NCBI GenBank assembly: GCA_964535295.1
Contig: CAZHUW010000056.1
Coordinates: 1 to 17,618, forward strand
Source of the DNA: SB21 sp964535295
GTDB lineage: Bacteria; CLD3; SB21
Length of the DNA stretch: 17,618 bases
Direction of reading: 5' to 3'
Positions 1 to 7,840 of this stretch are shown here, one piece after another. A program made the position numbers and the translations under genes. The notes beneath the pieces were generated by a model that was not told the origin of the DNA, did not search any database, and saw only the letters and a program-made list of their open reading frames with translations. Positions within the stretch are counted from its first letter, which is position 1, and each line of letters opens with the position of its first letter.

Positions 1-400
1 CTTTGATGTCGCGATGAACAATACCGCGTTCGTGGGCCGCGCGAAGTCCTTCGGCAATCGCGATCCCGTACTCGGTGCTTTGATCGAAACTCAACCTTCC
101 GGTCTTGATCCTGGCTTTGAGGTCCGTACCTTCGACGAATTCCATAACGATAAACCGCTGATCGTCGGCATCTTCCACGGCGTGGATCACACAGACGTTG
201 GGATGGTTCAGGGTTGCGGCCGCTTTGGCTTCGCGGAGGAATCGCTCCTGTTCTGCAGCGTTGGCATGCAAATGGTCGGAGAGAAATTTTAAGGCGACCG
301 GCCGGTCGAGTTTAGTGTCCTGTGCTTTATACACGACGCCCATGCCGCCTTCGCCCAACTTTTCAAGGATTTCGTAATGCGAGATCTTTTGTCCGATCAT
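1..400 (-). CDS. Receptor-type Ser/Thr protein kinase, N-terminal part only (runs off the window)
   Basis: This is the first 133 residues of a Hanks-type (PknB-like) Ser/Thr kinase that would phosphorylate protein substrates in the cytoplasm. I read it from the reverse strand. It begins MIGQKISHYEILEKLGEGG, with a glycine loop GEGGMG at 16-21, the ATP-binding lysine K38 (VALKFL), and HRDIK at 129-133 with catalytic Asp131, where the window ends. The start at 400 is chosen because the other two kinases begin with the same MIG(Q/K) pattern and a GGGA ribosome-site-like run lies about 10 nt upstream. It is the third of three kinase paralogues on this strand, and a REP-like hairpin sits 17 nt upstream of its start. 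Its sensor domain lies outside the window, so its stimulus cannot be judged. Confidence 0.93.
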   Translation of the reverse strand, partial: MIGQKISHYEILEKLGEGGMGVVYKAQDTKLDRPVALKFLSDHLHANAAEQERFLREAKAAATLNHPNVCVIHAVEDADDQRFIVMEFVEGTDLKARIKTGRLSFDQSTEYGIAIAEGLRAAHERGIVHRDIK

Positions 401-416
401 GGATACTGTCCCTAAT

Positions 417-440
417 GCTAGTTGCAGGTCATAACCTGCG
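417..440 (-). repeat. REP-like hairpin in the leader of the truncated kinase
   Basis: On the plus strand GCAGGT (424-429), loop CATA, then ACCTGC (434-439) form a perfect 6-bp stem, with CTAG at 418-421 just before it. The arrangement of a TAG tetranucleotide, a hairpin, then TTAAT resembles the REP copy at 4312-4335, with G-C/A-T changes inside the stem. It lies 17 nt from the kinase start codon at 400 and would be transcribed into the leader RNA. It may be a diverged REP copy or a kept leader hairpin. Confidence 0.6.
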
Positions 441-466
441 GTTAATGGTTAAAAGGTGATTGCAAA

Positions 467-1561
467 TCAGTTTTCAGGTTTACCCTCGGCGGATCGGTTG
501 CCACATGATGCGCAAAACGGTAAATGAGCGAAGTTTTTGTGTCCGCATTTACTGCAGGTCGAAAACAGTACGAGTCCGCAGTGCCGGCAAAAATCAGTGA
601 CGAGTTTATAGATGTCGTTATCGTTATTTTTAAGAGGGGATTCCCATTTTTTGATCAGAAAATCCTTGCCGCAAGAGGGACAAAAATGATTTTCCAATGC
701 CTTTTCGGCAATTTCAGTCTGAACGTTCTTTGCTCTTTCCTGAGTAGAGATTTTCAACTCGGCTTGCTTCTGTTCGATGAATTGACGAATGGATTTAATG
801 GCATAATAGCCAAGGCCCGCCGATAATATGATTCCGACGGCGTAACGGACATACCCGCCATAGCTTGGCAAATAGGGAACAAGTCCAAAGAAAAAAGCAT
901 ACAGGGAAAATAAGGTGAAACCAAAAAAGAGCGGCCAGTATTTATGCCGGCGGTATCGCACAAAGAAGAATATGCCTAAGACCAGAACGGGACCGACAAA
1001 TAGAAGTCTGATCAGAAAAACTTTCAGTTCGTATGTTTTTAATTCTTTTTCGTACGCCTCTTGAGCCGCCGTTTTTTCTATATCGATCGGTTTTTGGAGT
1101 TCTTCCTGTTGTTTTAGTTTAGCGTCGATTTCGGTTTGTATAGAGTAAAGTTGTGAACGCCAATCCTGTTCGACCTTATAGAATTCGTCAAGTTTTTTTG
1201 CACGGCTTATGACTTCCTGATCCTTATCCGGAGAGCCCAGGGTTTTTCTGGTCTGTACCCAATTGTCAAAGGACTGTTTTTCATTTGAATAATTTTCTCT
1301 TGCAGCTGCAATGGTGTTTTCAATAGTGCTTCTCTTTGCGCTCAGGCTTTCAATATCGTAACTCAGATCCGTGATCTTTTTCGTGAGTTCATCGAGTTTG
1401 GCTTTGTCTTCGAATTGCTCTGCTTCCGGTCTTACCGTTGCAGTATCCAGATCGTCAATGATCCGGTTGGAAAGCAGAATAAGGAACAAACACAGTATGA
1501 ACGAAATGGAGTAATAAACGATACGCGATGTACGTTCAAGTTTCTTACTATTGAGTTCCAT
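467..1561 (-). CDS. Four-TM membrane protein with periplasmic coiled coil and cytoplasmic zinc ribbons
   Basis: I recognise no named family for this 364-residue protein. One TM segment (about 16-31) is followed by a long Lys/Glu/Gln-rich coiled coil (about 52-180). Then come three more TM segments (about 181-201, 209-229, 238-255), another charged helix, and a C-terminal tail with four CxxC pairs (C294/C297, C325/C328, C336/C339, C350/C353), enough for two zinc ribbons. With an even number of TM segments, a cytoplasmic N terminus would put the coiled coil in the periplasm and the zinc ribbons in the cytoplasm; this is inference. The start at 1561 has GAAAGGA about 9 nt upstream. The open frame extends 39 codons further, but that would overlap the upstream kinase gene. 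It starts 52 nt after that kinase's stop and is probably co-transcribed, so it may be a partner or substrate. Confidence 0.85.
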   Translation of the reverse strand: MELNSKKLERTSRIVYYSISFILCLFLILLSNRIIDDLDTATVRPEAEQFEDKAKLDELTKKITDLSYDIESLSAKRSTIENTIAAARENYSNEKQSFDNWVQTRKTLGSPDKDQEVISRAKKLDEFYKVEQDWRSQLYSIQTEIDAKLKQQEELQKPIDIEKTAAQEAYEKELKTYELKVFLIRLLFVGPVLVLGIFFFVRYRRHKYWPLFFGFTLFSLYAFFFGLVPYLPSYGGYVRYAVGIILSAGLGYYAIKSIRQFIEQKQAELKISTQERAKNVQTEIAEKALENHFCPSCGKDFLIKKWESPLKNNDNDIYKLVTDFCRHCGLVLFSTCSKCGHKNFAHLPFCASCGNRSAEGKPEN

Positions 1562-1613
1562 GACAAATGTTCCTTTCTCTAATTTAGATCGCCATTGCTT
1601 GACCGCTTTGTTT

Positions 1614-4292
1614 CTACTTCTTCTCCACCAAATTCTGCCAATTGAAAATAAGGGATGCGCTTCGTAATACCTGAGCATTAAGCGTACGCTTCAATAATAT
1701 TTTTTTACCGTCAGCGGATACATCCTGGATCGAAGTCTGCAAGCCGCTTTCACTTTTATATATGGATCTGGCCTGCCCTATCACGATCTGATCTTCGGAC
1801 GATGAAACGGGCACGGAAAAGAGTTCTTGGTTATTGAGATTAAAGACGACCTCTTTGCCGTTTTCCAGCCAGACAGCCCCTGTGCCTCCGTTAGTGGATA
1901 CTTGCCATTTGCTTGGGGATCCGTCGGTTGGTCGTATGTAGATCTCGTACTTTCCTGTTTCATCGGACTGGTAGGCGAACCATTTTCCGTCCGGAGAGAA
2001 TCTTCCGATCCACTCATTGAACTGTGAAGATAATAGTGGAATGAATTTCTTCTCTTGCAGATCATACATACCGATATTCCATTTTAGCGTGCTTTGCGTA
2101 TTTACAGAAAGCAGCAGTTTTTTACCGTCTTGCGATATACCGGTAACAAAAGAAGCTAATTTTGAACCGAACACGAGTTGTTCATCCCCCGTGCCGTTGC
2201 TGTTCTTTTCGTAGACACAATAAATGCCGGTACGGTTAGAGCTGAAATAGACCTTACTGCCGTCCGGCGACCATTCCGGCACGATCTCTGATGCTTTGTC
2301 AAAGGTTAACCGTGTATCGCTGTTTCGCCGGATATCATGGATCCAAATATCTTCATTGCTGGCGCCTTCTTCCAAGGCGTCGATCGCGATCAAGTTTCCA
2401 TCCTTTGAAAAGGTTGCGCGTTGAGAAGGTATTTTTGATTTGATCTTGTGCTGCAGCGTTCCGTTGGCGCCAAAGATAGCCAATTCATCATCGGAAACGG
2501 ATGTGGCGAGAAAGGCTAATCGATTATTCTGTGATAAGGAAAACGCGCCTTTATTACGCGCTCTGTTATACAGGATATTCTCAAGGATAGGAATCGGTTC
2601 ACCTTCCAATTCTATGGAACCTTCATTGAATCGTTGTGCCAGTAGGGATTTTTGTTTGTAATAGAGGATCCATCCCTGATTATACACGGCATTGCTTGAC
2701 GTGCGCACGATGATCTTGCTTTTGGTATCATTCAGCGACCCGACACGAATAAGGTCGGCGTCCTGATCCAGCGAGGCCTTATTGGTCTGAACGGAATAGA
2801 GGAAGTGATCGCCGTCCGGCAGGAAAAAGGGCCAGCGATGACTTACTTCGAATTCCGTTGAATCCAAAACAGTGAGTTCTTTGGAAGTTCCTCCGGCGGA
2901 TGGAACCTGATGCAGCGGTCCGGTAGCCGTGGGGCAAAATACGATAACGCCTTCCTTGTTCCACGTTCCTCCGCGTCCGGATGCGGCGTCACAAAGCGAA
3001 AAGGAAGGACCGCCGTTCGCATCGATCTTTTTCAGCTTACCGTCCGCAAAGTAGGCGATCATTCTACTGTCGTACGACCAGAACGGGTAATACGCATTCT
3101 CCGTTCCTTGCAGGAGGATCGGCATAGGCGAGTTGATCGGGCGAACCCACAAATGGTTTTTTCCTGAAGAATCCTTGGCCACAAAAGCTATCATTTTCCC
3201 GTTCGGAGAAATCTCAATATGTCCTCCGTTGGCAGCATTGAAAAACTCACTGTTTGGTGATTCAAACGTGAGCCGCATCAATTCCGGTTCCGTTCTTACA
3301 AAAACAAAATAAGTTGTAAGTAAGACCAGTAACGACAGAACGGAAAGAGCGAAAAGGATCATCCAAATGTTGAATGCAAACTGCTTTTTCTCGGGCACGG
3401 TTTCAAAAACAGCGGTCTGTGGCCGGATGCCGGAATTGATCTGGCTCTGACGGACTGCAAGAACGCGGCTGGCAGTGGTCTTGCTGGATTCTCTTTTTAA
3501 TTTGCGCAGGTCTTTCACGATCTCTTTCGCCGACTGATAACGTTCGTCCGGATCTTTGGCAAGGCATTCCAGTAGAATCGCATCCAGGTCCGTTGGTAGA
3601 TCAGGTTTGAGAATTGTCACGGGTTCCGCGTCCACATTAACGATCTCATAAATGATCGCCGTCTCGTGCATGCCTTTGAACGGAGATTGGCCGGAAACCA
3701 GTTCATACAGAAGTACACCGAACGAAAAAATATCCGTGCGGTGATCCACATTGAATCCCTGAACCTGTTCGGGCGACATATATCCGATCGTACCAACGGT
3801 GCTTCCTTGTTTCGTCAGCCTAGATGCGCCTTGCTGTTTGGCCAAACCGAAATCCATGATCTGCGCGCGGCCGTCTTTGCGAAGCATGACGTTCTCCGGT
3901 TTGATGTCGCGGTGAACGATCCCTTTTTCATGCGCGGCGCCGAGGGCTTCGGCAACCTGAATGCCGATATCGATCGATTGCTTGAACGAGATGTTGTTCT
4001 TTCGATCGCGCAGGGTTTCGCCTTCGATATATTCCATTGCAATAAAGAGCTGGCCTTCAAATTCCTGCACATCGTAGATCGTACAGATATTCGGATGGCT
4101 AAGCGTCGCGGCAGCTTTGGCTTCCTGCATGAAGCGGGCACGGTCGGATTCCGTGGAAGATACGTTGGCCGGCAGAAACTTCAACGCGACAAACCGGTCG
4201 AGCTTGGTATCTTTGGCTTTGTAGACAACGCCCATACCGCCCTCGCCGAGTTGTTCGAGAACTTCATACTGTAAAATCGTTTTTCCGATCAT
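1614..4292 (-). CDS. Receptor Ser/Thr protein kinase with periplasmic PD40/TolB-like beta-propeller
   Basis: This is an 892-residue membrane kinase. The cytoplasmic Hanks kinase domain spans about 9-265: glycine loop GEGGMG 16-21, K38, HRDIKPEN 127-134 with catalytic Asp129, DFG 147-149 and SPE (in place of APE) 173-175, so all catalytic residues are present. A juxtamembrane linker leads to one TM segment (about 308-331). The remaining 560 residues lie outside the membrane and contain repeated propeller motifs such as ISPNGKMIAF, WSPDGSKVYFSSN and FSPDGKWFAYQS, typical of PD40/TolB-type blades. The protein presumably senses an envelope ligand and signals inward; no ligand can be named. The start at 4292 follows AGGTG by 4 nt and matches the MIG start of its paralogues. 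A REP-type hairpin lies 19 nt upstream of the start, and the zinc-ribbon gene follows 52 nt downstream. Confidence 0.95.
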   Translation of the reverse strand: MIGKTILQYEVLEQLGEGGMGVVYKAKDTKLDRFVALKFLPANVSSTESDRARFMQEAKAAATLSHPNICTIYDVQEFEGQLFIAMEYIEGETLRDRKNNISFKQSIDIGIQVAEALGAAHEKGIVHRDIKPENVMLRKDGRAQIMDFGLAKQQGASRLTKQGSTVGTIGYMSPEQVQGFNVDHRTDIFSFGVLLYELVSGQSPFKGMHETAIIYEIVNVDAEPVTILKPDLPTDLDAILLECLAKDPDERYQSAKEIVKDLRKLKRESSKTTASRVLAVRQSQINSGIRPQTAVFETVPEKKQFAFNIWMILFALSVLSLLVLLTTYFVFVRTEPELMRLTFESPNSEFFNAANGGHIEISPNGKMIAFVAKDSSGKNHLWVRPINSPMPILLQGTENAYYPFWSYDSRMIAYFADGKLKKIDANGGPSFSLCDAASGRGGTWNKEGVIVFCPTATGPLHQVPSAGGTSKELTVLDSTEFEVSHRWPFFLPDGDHFLYSVQTNKASLDQDADLIRVGSLNDTKSKIIVRTSSNAVYNQGWILYYKQKSLLAQRFNEGSIELEGEPIPILENILYNRARNKGAFSLSQNNRLAFLATSVSDDELAIFGANGTLQHKIKSKIPSQRATFSKDGNLIAIDALEEGASNEDIWIHDIRRNSDTRLTFDKASEIVPEWSPDGSKVYFSSNRTGIYCVYEKNSNGTGDEQLVFGSKLASFVTGISQDGKKLLLSVNTQSTLKWNIGMYDLQEKKFIPLLSSQFNEWIGRFSPDGKWFAYQSDETGKYEIYIRPTDGSPSKWQVSTNGGTGAVWLENGKEVVFNLNNQELFSVPVSSSEDQIVIGQARSIYKSESGLQTSIQDVSADGKKILLKRTLNAQVLRSASLIFNWQNLVEKK

Positions 4293-4311
4293 GATGCACC
4301 TGATTCGTAAT

Positions 4312-4335
4312 GGTAGGCGCAGGCTTTAGCCTGCG
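4312..4335 (+). repeat. REP element, left copy flanking the RAYT gene
   Basis: GGTAG (4312-4316) precedes a hairpin with arms CGCAGGCT (4318-4325) and AGCCTGCG (4328-4335) and a TT loop. The GTAG tetranucleotide beside an imperfect palindrome is the known hallmark of RAYT-linked REP sequences. It pairs as an inverted copy with 4845-4868, differing at 3 of 24 positions. It ends 2 nt before the RAYT stop codon and is also in the leader of the downstream kinase. Confidence 0.85.
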
Positions 4336-4337
4336 GA

Positions 4338-4826
4338 TTAATATTCAAAAAACTCAGTATTCAAATTGTAAATCGTTGATCCCTTGAATGGATATTCAAT
4401 CCAATTGGTGACCAAACCGCCTCGAACAGGGTTGTCCATGATGTATCTTACTTGTTTCAGTAAGCTTTCTTCATTTCTAATTAAGTGATCATAATAGTTC
4501 TTCTGCCATTGAGCTTGCGTAAGATTTCTCGAAAACCAATATCCGGTTTTTTGTTTAAATTTGTTCATGGCTTTTAGAGGTTCAGCATTTTCAGTGGTTC
4601 CTCTTAAGATAGCATGAAGATGATCAGGCATGAAAAGATAAATGAGGGTATCACAGTTGTGATTGGCTGCTTCGGTAATAAGTGTTTCGGTAAATTGAGT
4701 TATCAAAACCGGATTCTTGAAAACACGAGTCCTGTTCATCATGCAAACTGTAAATGCCACATTAACGAAGCCGATATATAATTCGCTCGGGAGTCTGTGC
4801 TTTTTTTCTTTGATCTGGTTCATCAT
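4338..4826 (-). CDS. REP-associated tyrosine transposase (RAYT, IS200-like Y1 family)
   Basis: This 162-residue protein belongs to the Y1/HUH transposase superfamily (TnpA_REP type), single-strand nucleases that cut next to REP hairpins through a tyrosine. The metal-binding HUH motif is MPDHLHAIL (H69, H71). The likely nucleophile is Y111 or Y112 in QKNYYDHLIRNEE, followed by the family-typical RYIMDNPVRGGL (127-138). The length is normal for the family and the frame is intact, so it may be active. REP hairpins in opposite orientation lie 2 nt beyond the stop and 18 nt before the start. One sampled 60-nt stretch (4441-4500) has 16 G+C, well below the neighbouring genes, suggesting acquisition by transfer. 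It sits between two kinase genes on the same strand. The start may be either of two adjacent ATG codons (4826 or 4823); no strong ribosome site is visible. Confidence 0.92.
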   Translation of the reverse strand: MMNQIKEKKHRLPSELYIGFVNVAFTVCMMNRTRVFKNPVLITQFTETLITEAANHNCDTLIYLFMPDHLHAILRGTTENAEPLKAMNKFKQKTGYWFSRNLTQAQWQKNYYDHLIRNEESLLKQVRYIMDNPVRGGLVTNWIEYPFKGSTIYNLNTEFFEY

Positions 4827-4844
4827 GCGTTTCTTAATAACACA

Positions 4845-4868
4845 CGCAAGCTAAAGCTTGCGGCTACC
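4845..4868 (-). repeat. REP element, right copy flanking the RAYT gene
   Basis: Arms CGCAAGCT (4845-4852) and AGCTTGCG (4855-4862) with an AA loop are followed by GCTACC (4863-4868), so the minus strand reads GGTAG then the hairpin. It is the inverted partner of 4312-4335. Two of the three differences are a compensatory G-C to A-T swap in the stem. It lies 12 nt from the stop of the upstream kinase gene. Confidence 0.85.
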
Positions 4869-4880
4869 AAAAAAATGTTG

Positions 4881-7547
4881 TTACAAATTTCCGCCAACTA
4901 GTTTCTGGAACTTTTTATTTCCGCGCAGTGCGCTCCACGTCGGATCGGCCTTAAGCCAAACTGCAGACGTTTCAGAAGGGATGGACAAGAGCCGTTCCAG
5001 AGCGTCAATGGCTTTATCCGGTTCGTCGGTCATCGCGTAGATCCTCGCAAGATCGTAAAGGCGGAAGGCTCCGCGCCAGGCTTCCTTTTCTACCGGCAGT
5101 AATTCAAGGCCGCGAAGACCGTATCGAATAGCCGCTTCTTTTTGGCCGTTGCCGGCAAGCGCAATACCGAGCGCTCCAACGGCGCGTTCATCATTCGGAT
5201 TTGTTCTTAATCTGTTTTCAATATGGTTCTTCGCGCTATCATACCACGCTGCGGCGATCTTCTCATTTCCGCGCAGGGATTCCAACTGCGCACGGAGCAA
5301 AGGCGTGGGGTAGAACTGAAACTGATCGCTGAGACCGCCGGATGAAGACATGGGTTTCAACGCTTCTTCGGCGGCGTTGAAGTTGCCTTGGGCTAATTCT
5401 ACGATAAACGCGGAGTAATTAATGTAATCCGATTCACCGCCAACTTTTCCCAGACGTTTCCCGTCTTCATTGACAAGGCGCGCCCCTTGAATGTCGGCTT
5501 TCCACAGGAGAAGGTTCTTGGCCTTTTCATAATACACGTCGATATTGTCAGGGGCCAGCAGTATGGCTTTGCTGTAATAACTGTCCGCTTCTTCGTAATC
5601 TCTGGCCAGCATCAAGGTCTCGCCGAGTTGGCGTACGATCTCTCCGACTCTCGGATTACCCGCGATCGACCGCTTAAACGATTCAACGGACTCCCGCATC
5701 TTTCCCTGGCGGCGAAATACGGACGCGATCCCGTAATACACATCGGAATTACTTGGCCTGTATTTCAAAGCGAGATTGAATTGTTCCAAGGCATTCGTGT
5801 AATCGAGTTTTCCGTGATAATAATACCATCCCATGGCGGCGCGCGTCTCGGAAAGCTGGGGGGCCAGTTCCACCGCCTTTTCTGCGGCTATCCGGGATTT
5901 CTCTACGCGGCTTTCCGAGCGGTCGTAATAGAACCAATAAATATTCGATTGCACGTACGAGAGTTTGGCATACGCGGCGGCAAAGGACGGGTCCAGTTTG
6001 ATCGCCCGCTCCAGCAGTTGAATTCCGATCTCCATATACTCGGCGGAATTACTCAGCTCGGTATATTGAACCGCTTTAAGATAATAATCGTAGGCCTCCG
6101 GATTATTGGTCAATGAAGTCTCTAACGTCTGCTTCTCGGATTTCAATAAAGCAACGTCCATTGCGGATGCCACTTTGGAAGCGATATCGGATTGCAGTTT
6201 GAATGCGCTCGACAAGACCGATTCCATAGACTGGGACCATGCTTGCGTGCCATCTTCCACCTTGATGACCGAGGGACTCACTCTTACATGCGTTTCTCCG
6301 TTGATCGTTTCCCAACGGACCGTTCCCTGTAATATGTAGTTGACACCAAGCTCCTCGCCGATCTGCTTGAAGGTCTTTGACGTTCCTTTGTATTGCATCG
6401 CGCTGGAGCGGGCGATAACGCCAAGCCCGGATATTCCCGACAACCGGCTGGTCACTTCATCGGTCATGCCATCCACGAAGTAATCTTTGTCATTGGGACC
6501 GAGATTCTCAAAAGGCAAAACGACAAGTGTTTTCTTGTCGCTTTTGGCCGGTGTATTCGGCAATAATGAATTTCTGAAAAAGAAAGCCAGTACGAGCGTC
6601 GTTAGAAAAAGGGCGGCCACTGCAACGGTCTTTTTTGTGAACCATCCAGGCATTGCGATCTCAACCGATTTTGATTTCGTTTTTGATGTTGCGCTTGTTG
6701 CCGCTTCAAAATCCTGCATGCGAACCACTCTTGTCGATTCTTTCTTCATTCTCCGGATATCGATGGTCATATCTTTGACGGTTTGGTATCGTTCCTCAGG
6801 ATCTTTTTCCAGTGCGCGATTCAGAATGTGTAGCAGTTCGGAAGATATGTCTTCACGGAATTTCTGGATCGGTTGAGGTTCTTCGTTGAGAATGGAATAC
6901 ATCATCGCCGCTTCGTGTTCCCCGCGAAACGGCGTATTTCCGGTCAGCATTTCGTACAATACCACGCCGAACGAAAAAATATCCGCCCGCGCGTCGATCT
7001 CCTGTCCCTGGATCTGTTCCGGCGCCATGTAGGCGAGCGTTCCGGTTGTGCTCGATGATTTAGTAAGCTTGACCGAACCGCGTAATTTGGCCAGCCCGAA
7101 ATCCATCACTTTGATCTGATTCTTGGAATTGATCATGATGTTCTCGGATTTCACATCGCGATGAACGATGCCTTTGGCATGCGCTTCCTGCAGGGCCTCG
7201 CCGATCTGGATCGCGTAACCGATCGCTTCGTCGATCTTCAGCGTCGAGGCGGAGAATTTCTGTTTTACGGTCATACCGTCCACGTATTCCATGACGATGA
7301 ATTGCTGGCCGTCGGCTTCCTGGATATCGTAGATCACGCAGACATTCGGGTGATTTAGATTTGCGGCCGCTTTGGCTTCCTGAAGAAAACGTGCGCGTTC
7401 CGTATCGCTGGAGGCAACATAGTGGGGGAGGAATTTCAATGCCACTTCGCGGTCGAGCTTGGTATCGTGAGCTTTGTAGACCACGCCCATGCCGCCTTCA
7501 CCGAGTTTATCGAGGATCTTGTAATGCAAAACACTCTGACCTATCAT
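4881..7547 (-). CDS. Receptor Ser/Thr protein kinase with TolB-N-like domain and C-terminal TPR repeats
   Basis: This is an 888-residue membrane kinase. The kinase domain is at about 8-265: GEGGMG 16-21, K38, HRDVKSEN 129-136 with catalytic Asp131, DFG 149-151 and APE 175-177. The proline usually seen in HRDxKPEN is Ser here. One TM segment is at about 306-325. It is followed at about 340-467 by a TolB-N-like domain (LVVLPFENLG, YFVDGMTDEVTSRLSGISG, YILQGTVRW) of the kind also found on adenylate cyclases and CadC-like regulators. Several TPR-type helix pairs run from about 484 to near the end (for example PEAYDYYLKAVQYTE, LERAIKLDPSFAAAYAKLS). I start at the ATG at 7547: AAGGTG lies 6 nt upstream and the protein then begins MIGQSVLHYK like its paralogues. 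An in-frame GTG at 7556 lies inside that ribosome site. It is first in the kinase cluster, behind a long leader. Confidence 0.95.
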   Translation of the reverse strand: MIGQSVLHYKILDKLGEGGMGVVYKAHDTKLDREVALKFLPHYVASSDTERARFLQEAKAAANLNHPNVCVIYDIQEADGQQFIVMEYVDGMTVKQKFSASTLKIDEAIGYAIQIGEALQEAHAKGIVHRDVKSENIMINSKNQIKVMDFGLAKLRGSVKLTKSSSTTGTLAYMAPEQIQGQEIDARADIFSFGVVLYEMLTGNTPFRGEHEAAMMYSILNEEPQPIQKFREDISSELLHILNRALEKDPEERYQTVKDMTIDIRRMKKESTRVVRMQDFEAATSATSKTKSKSVEIAMPGWFTKKTVAVAALFLTTLVLAFFFRNSLLPNTPAKSDKKTLVVLPFENLGPNDKDYFVDGMTDEVTSRLSGISGLGVIARSSAMQYKGTSKTFKQIGEELGVNYILQGTVRWETINGETHVRVSPSVIKVEDGTQAWSQSMESVLSSAFKLQSDIASKVASAMDVALLKSEKQTLETSLTNNPEAYDYYLKAVQYTELSNSAEYMEIGIQLLERAIKLDPSFAAAYAKLSYVQSNIYWFYYDRSESRVEKSRIAAEKAVELAPQLSETRAAMGWYYYHGKLDYTNALEQFNLALKYRPSNSDVYYGIASVFRRQGKMRESVESFKRSIAGNPRVGEIVRQLGETLMLARDYEEADSYYSKAILLAPDNIDVYYEKAKNLLLWKADIQGARLVNEDGKRLGKVGGESDYINYSAFIVELAQGNFNAAEEALKPMSSSGGLSDQFQFYPTPLLRAQLESLRGNEKIAAAWYDSAKNHIENRLRTNPNDERAVGALGIALAGNGQKEAAIRYGLRGLELLPVEKEAWRGAFRLYDLARIYAMTDEPDKAIDALERLLSIPSETSAVWLKADPTWSALRGNKKFQKLVGGNL

Positions 7548-7565
7548 ACGGATCACCTTATAGCT

Positions 7566-7588
7566 GTACGCAGACTATAACCTCAACG
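7566..7588 (-). repeat. Decayed REP-like leader segment before the TPR kinase
   Basis: The plus strand reads GTACGCAGACTATAACCTC and four more bases. Its CAG..TATAACCT core lines up with CAGGTCATAACCT in the hairpin at 417-440. The stem is largely broken. Its position, 18 nt from the start codon, matches the 17 and 19 nt seen at the other two kinases, which is the main reason for listing it. Confidence 0.35.
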
Positions 7589-7772
7589 CTGTTGTGGTTT
7601 ATTCCGCAGTTAATGAAGAAAAAGTATTTATGTTAAACCGGTAGCGCCTATTTCGGCTTTTTGCTGAATATTATATTAAGATAGGATTTCCTGAAGTTTG
7701 TAATACGTAAACAGGTTAAACTCCGGGATTATATAGATGGGAAACCATTGTTTTTCTGTCGGATATGGGGTT

Positions 7773-7801
7773 TATATACAGTATTTAGCGGAATTGTGCA
7801 A
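7773..7801 (-). promoter_or_regulatory. Candidate sigma-70-type promoter for the kinase cluster
   Basis: The minus strand has TTGCAC (7796-7801), a 17-nt spacer and TATATA (7773-7778). It faces the TPR kinase and is the best -35/-10 pair in the leader. Two perfect TATAAT boxes nearer the gene lack good -35 sequences and remain alternatives. Confidence 0.4.
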
Positions 7802-7840
7802 GGGAATATTTTTGACATAGAAATGACCTGATTGAGACCT

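Larger units (their letters stand above)
7557..7840. other. Gene-free AT-rich leader/promoter region upstream of the TPR kinase
   Basis: No open frame of note lies here. The stretch is AT-rich and, read on the minus strand, holds a sigma-70-like TTGCAC-17-TATATA pair (listed separately). It also has two further exact TATAAT boxes at 7728-7733 and 7670-7675, both with poor -35 partners. If the upstream promoter is used the kinase mRNA has a leader of roughly 210 nt, long enough for regulation, but I see no recognisable riboswitch. The decayed REP-like segment at 7566-7588 is at its downstream end. Confidence 0.6.

Noticed and set aside
3666..4274. A 202-codon open frame on the plus strand
   Set aside because: It lies wholly antisense to the kinase-domain coding region of the PD40 kinase, reads as low-complexity complement of conserved kinase motifs, and has no ribosome site or family resemblance.
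5487..6116. A 209-codon open frame on the plus strand
   Set aside because: It is antisense to the TPR region of the TPR kinase; the coding evidence (TPR motifs) is on the minus strand.
7812..7817. TTGACA on the plus strand, a consensus -35 box
   Set aside because: No -10-like sequence lies 16-18 nt downstream and no plus-strand gene follows; it faces into the transposase remnant and the phosphatase gene, both on the opposite strand.
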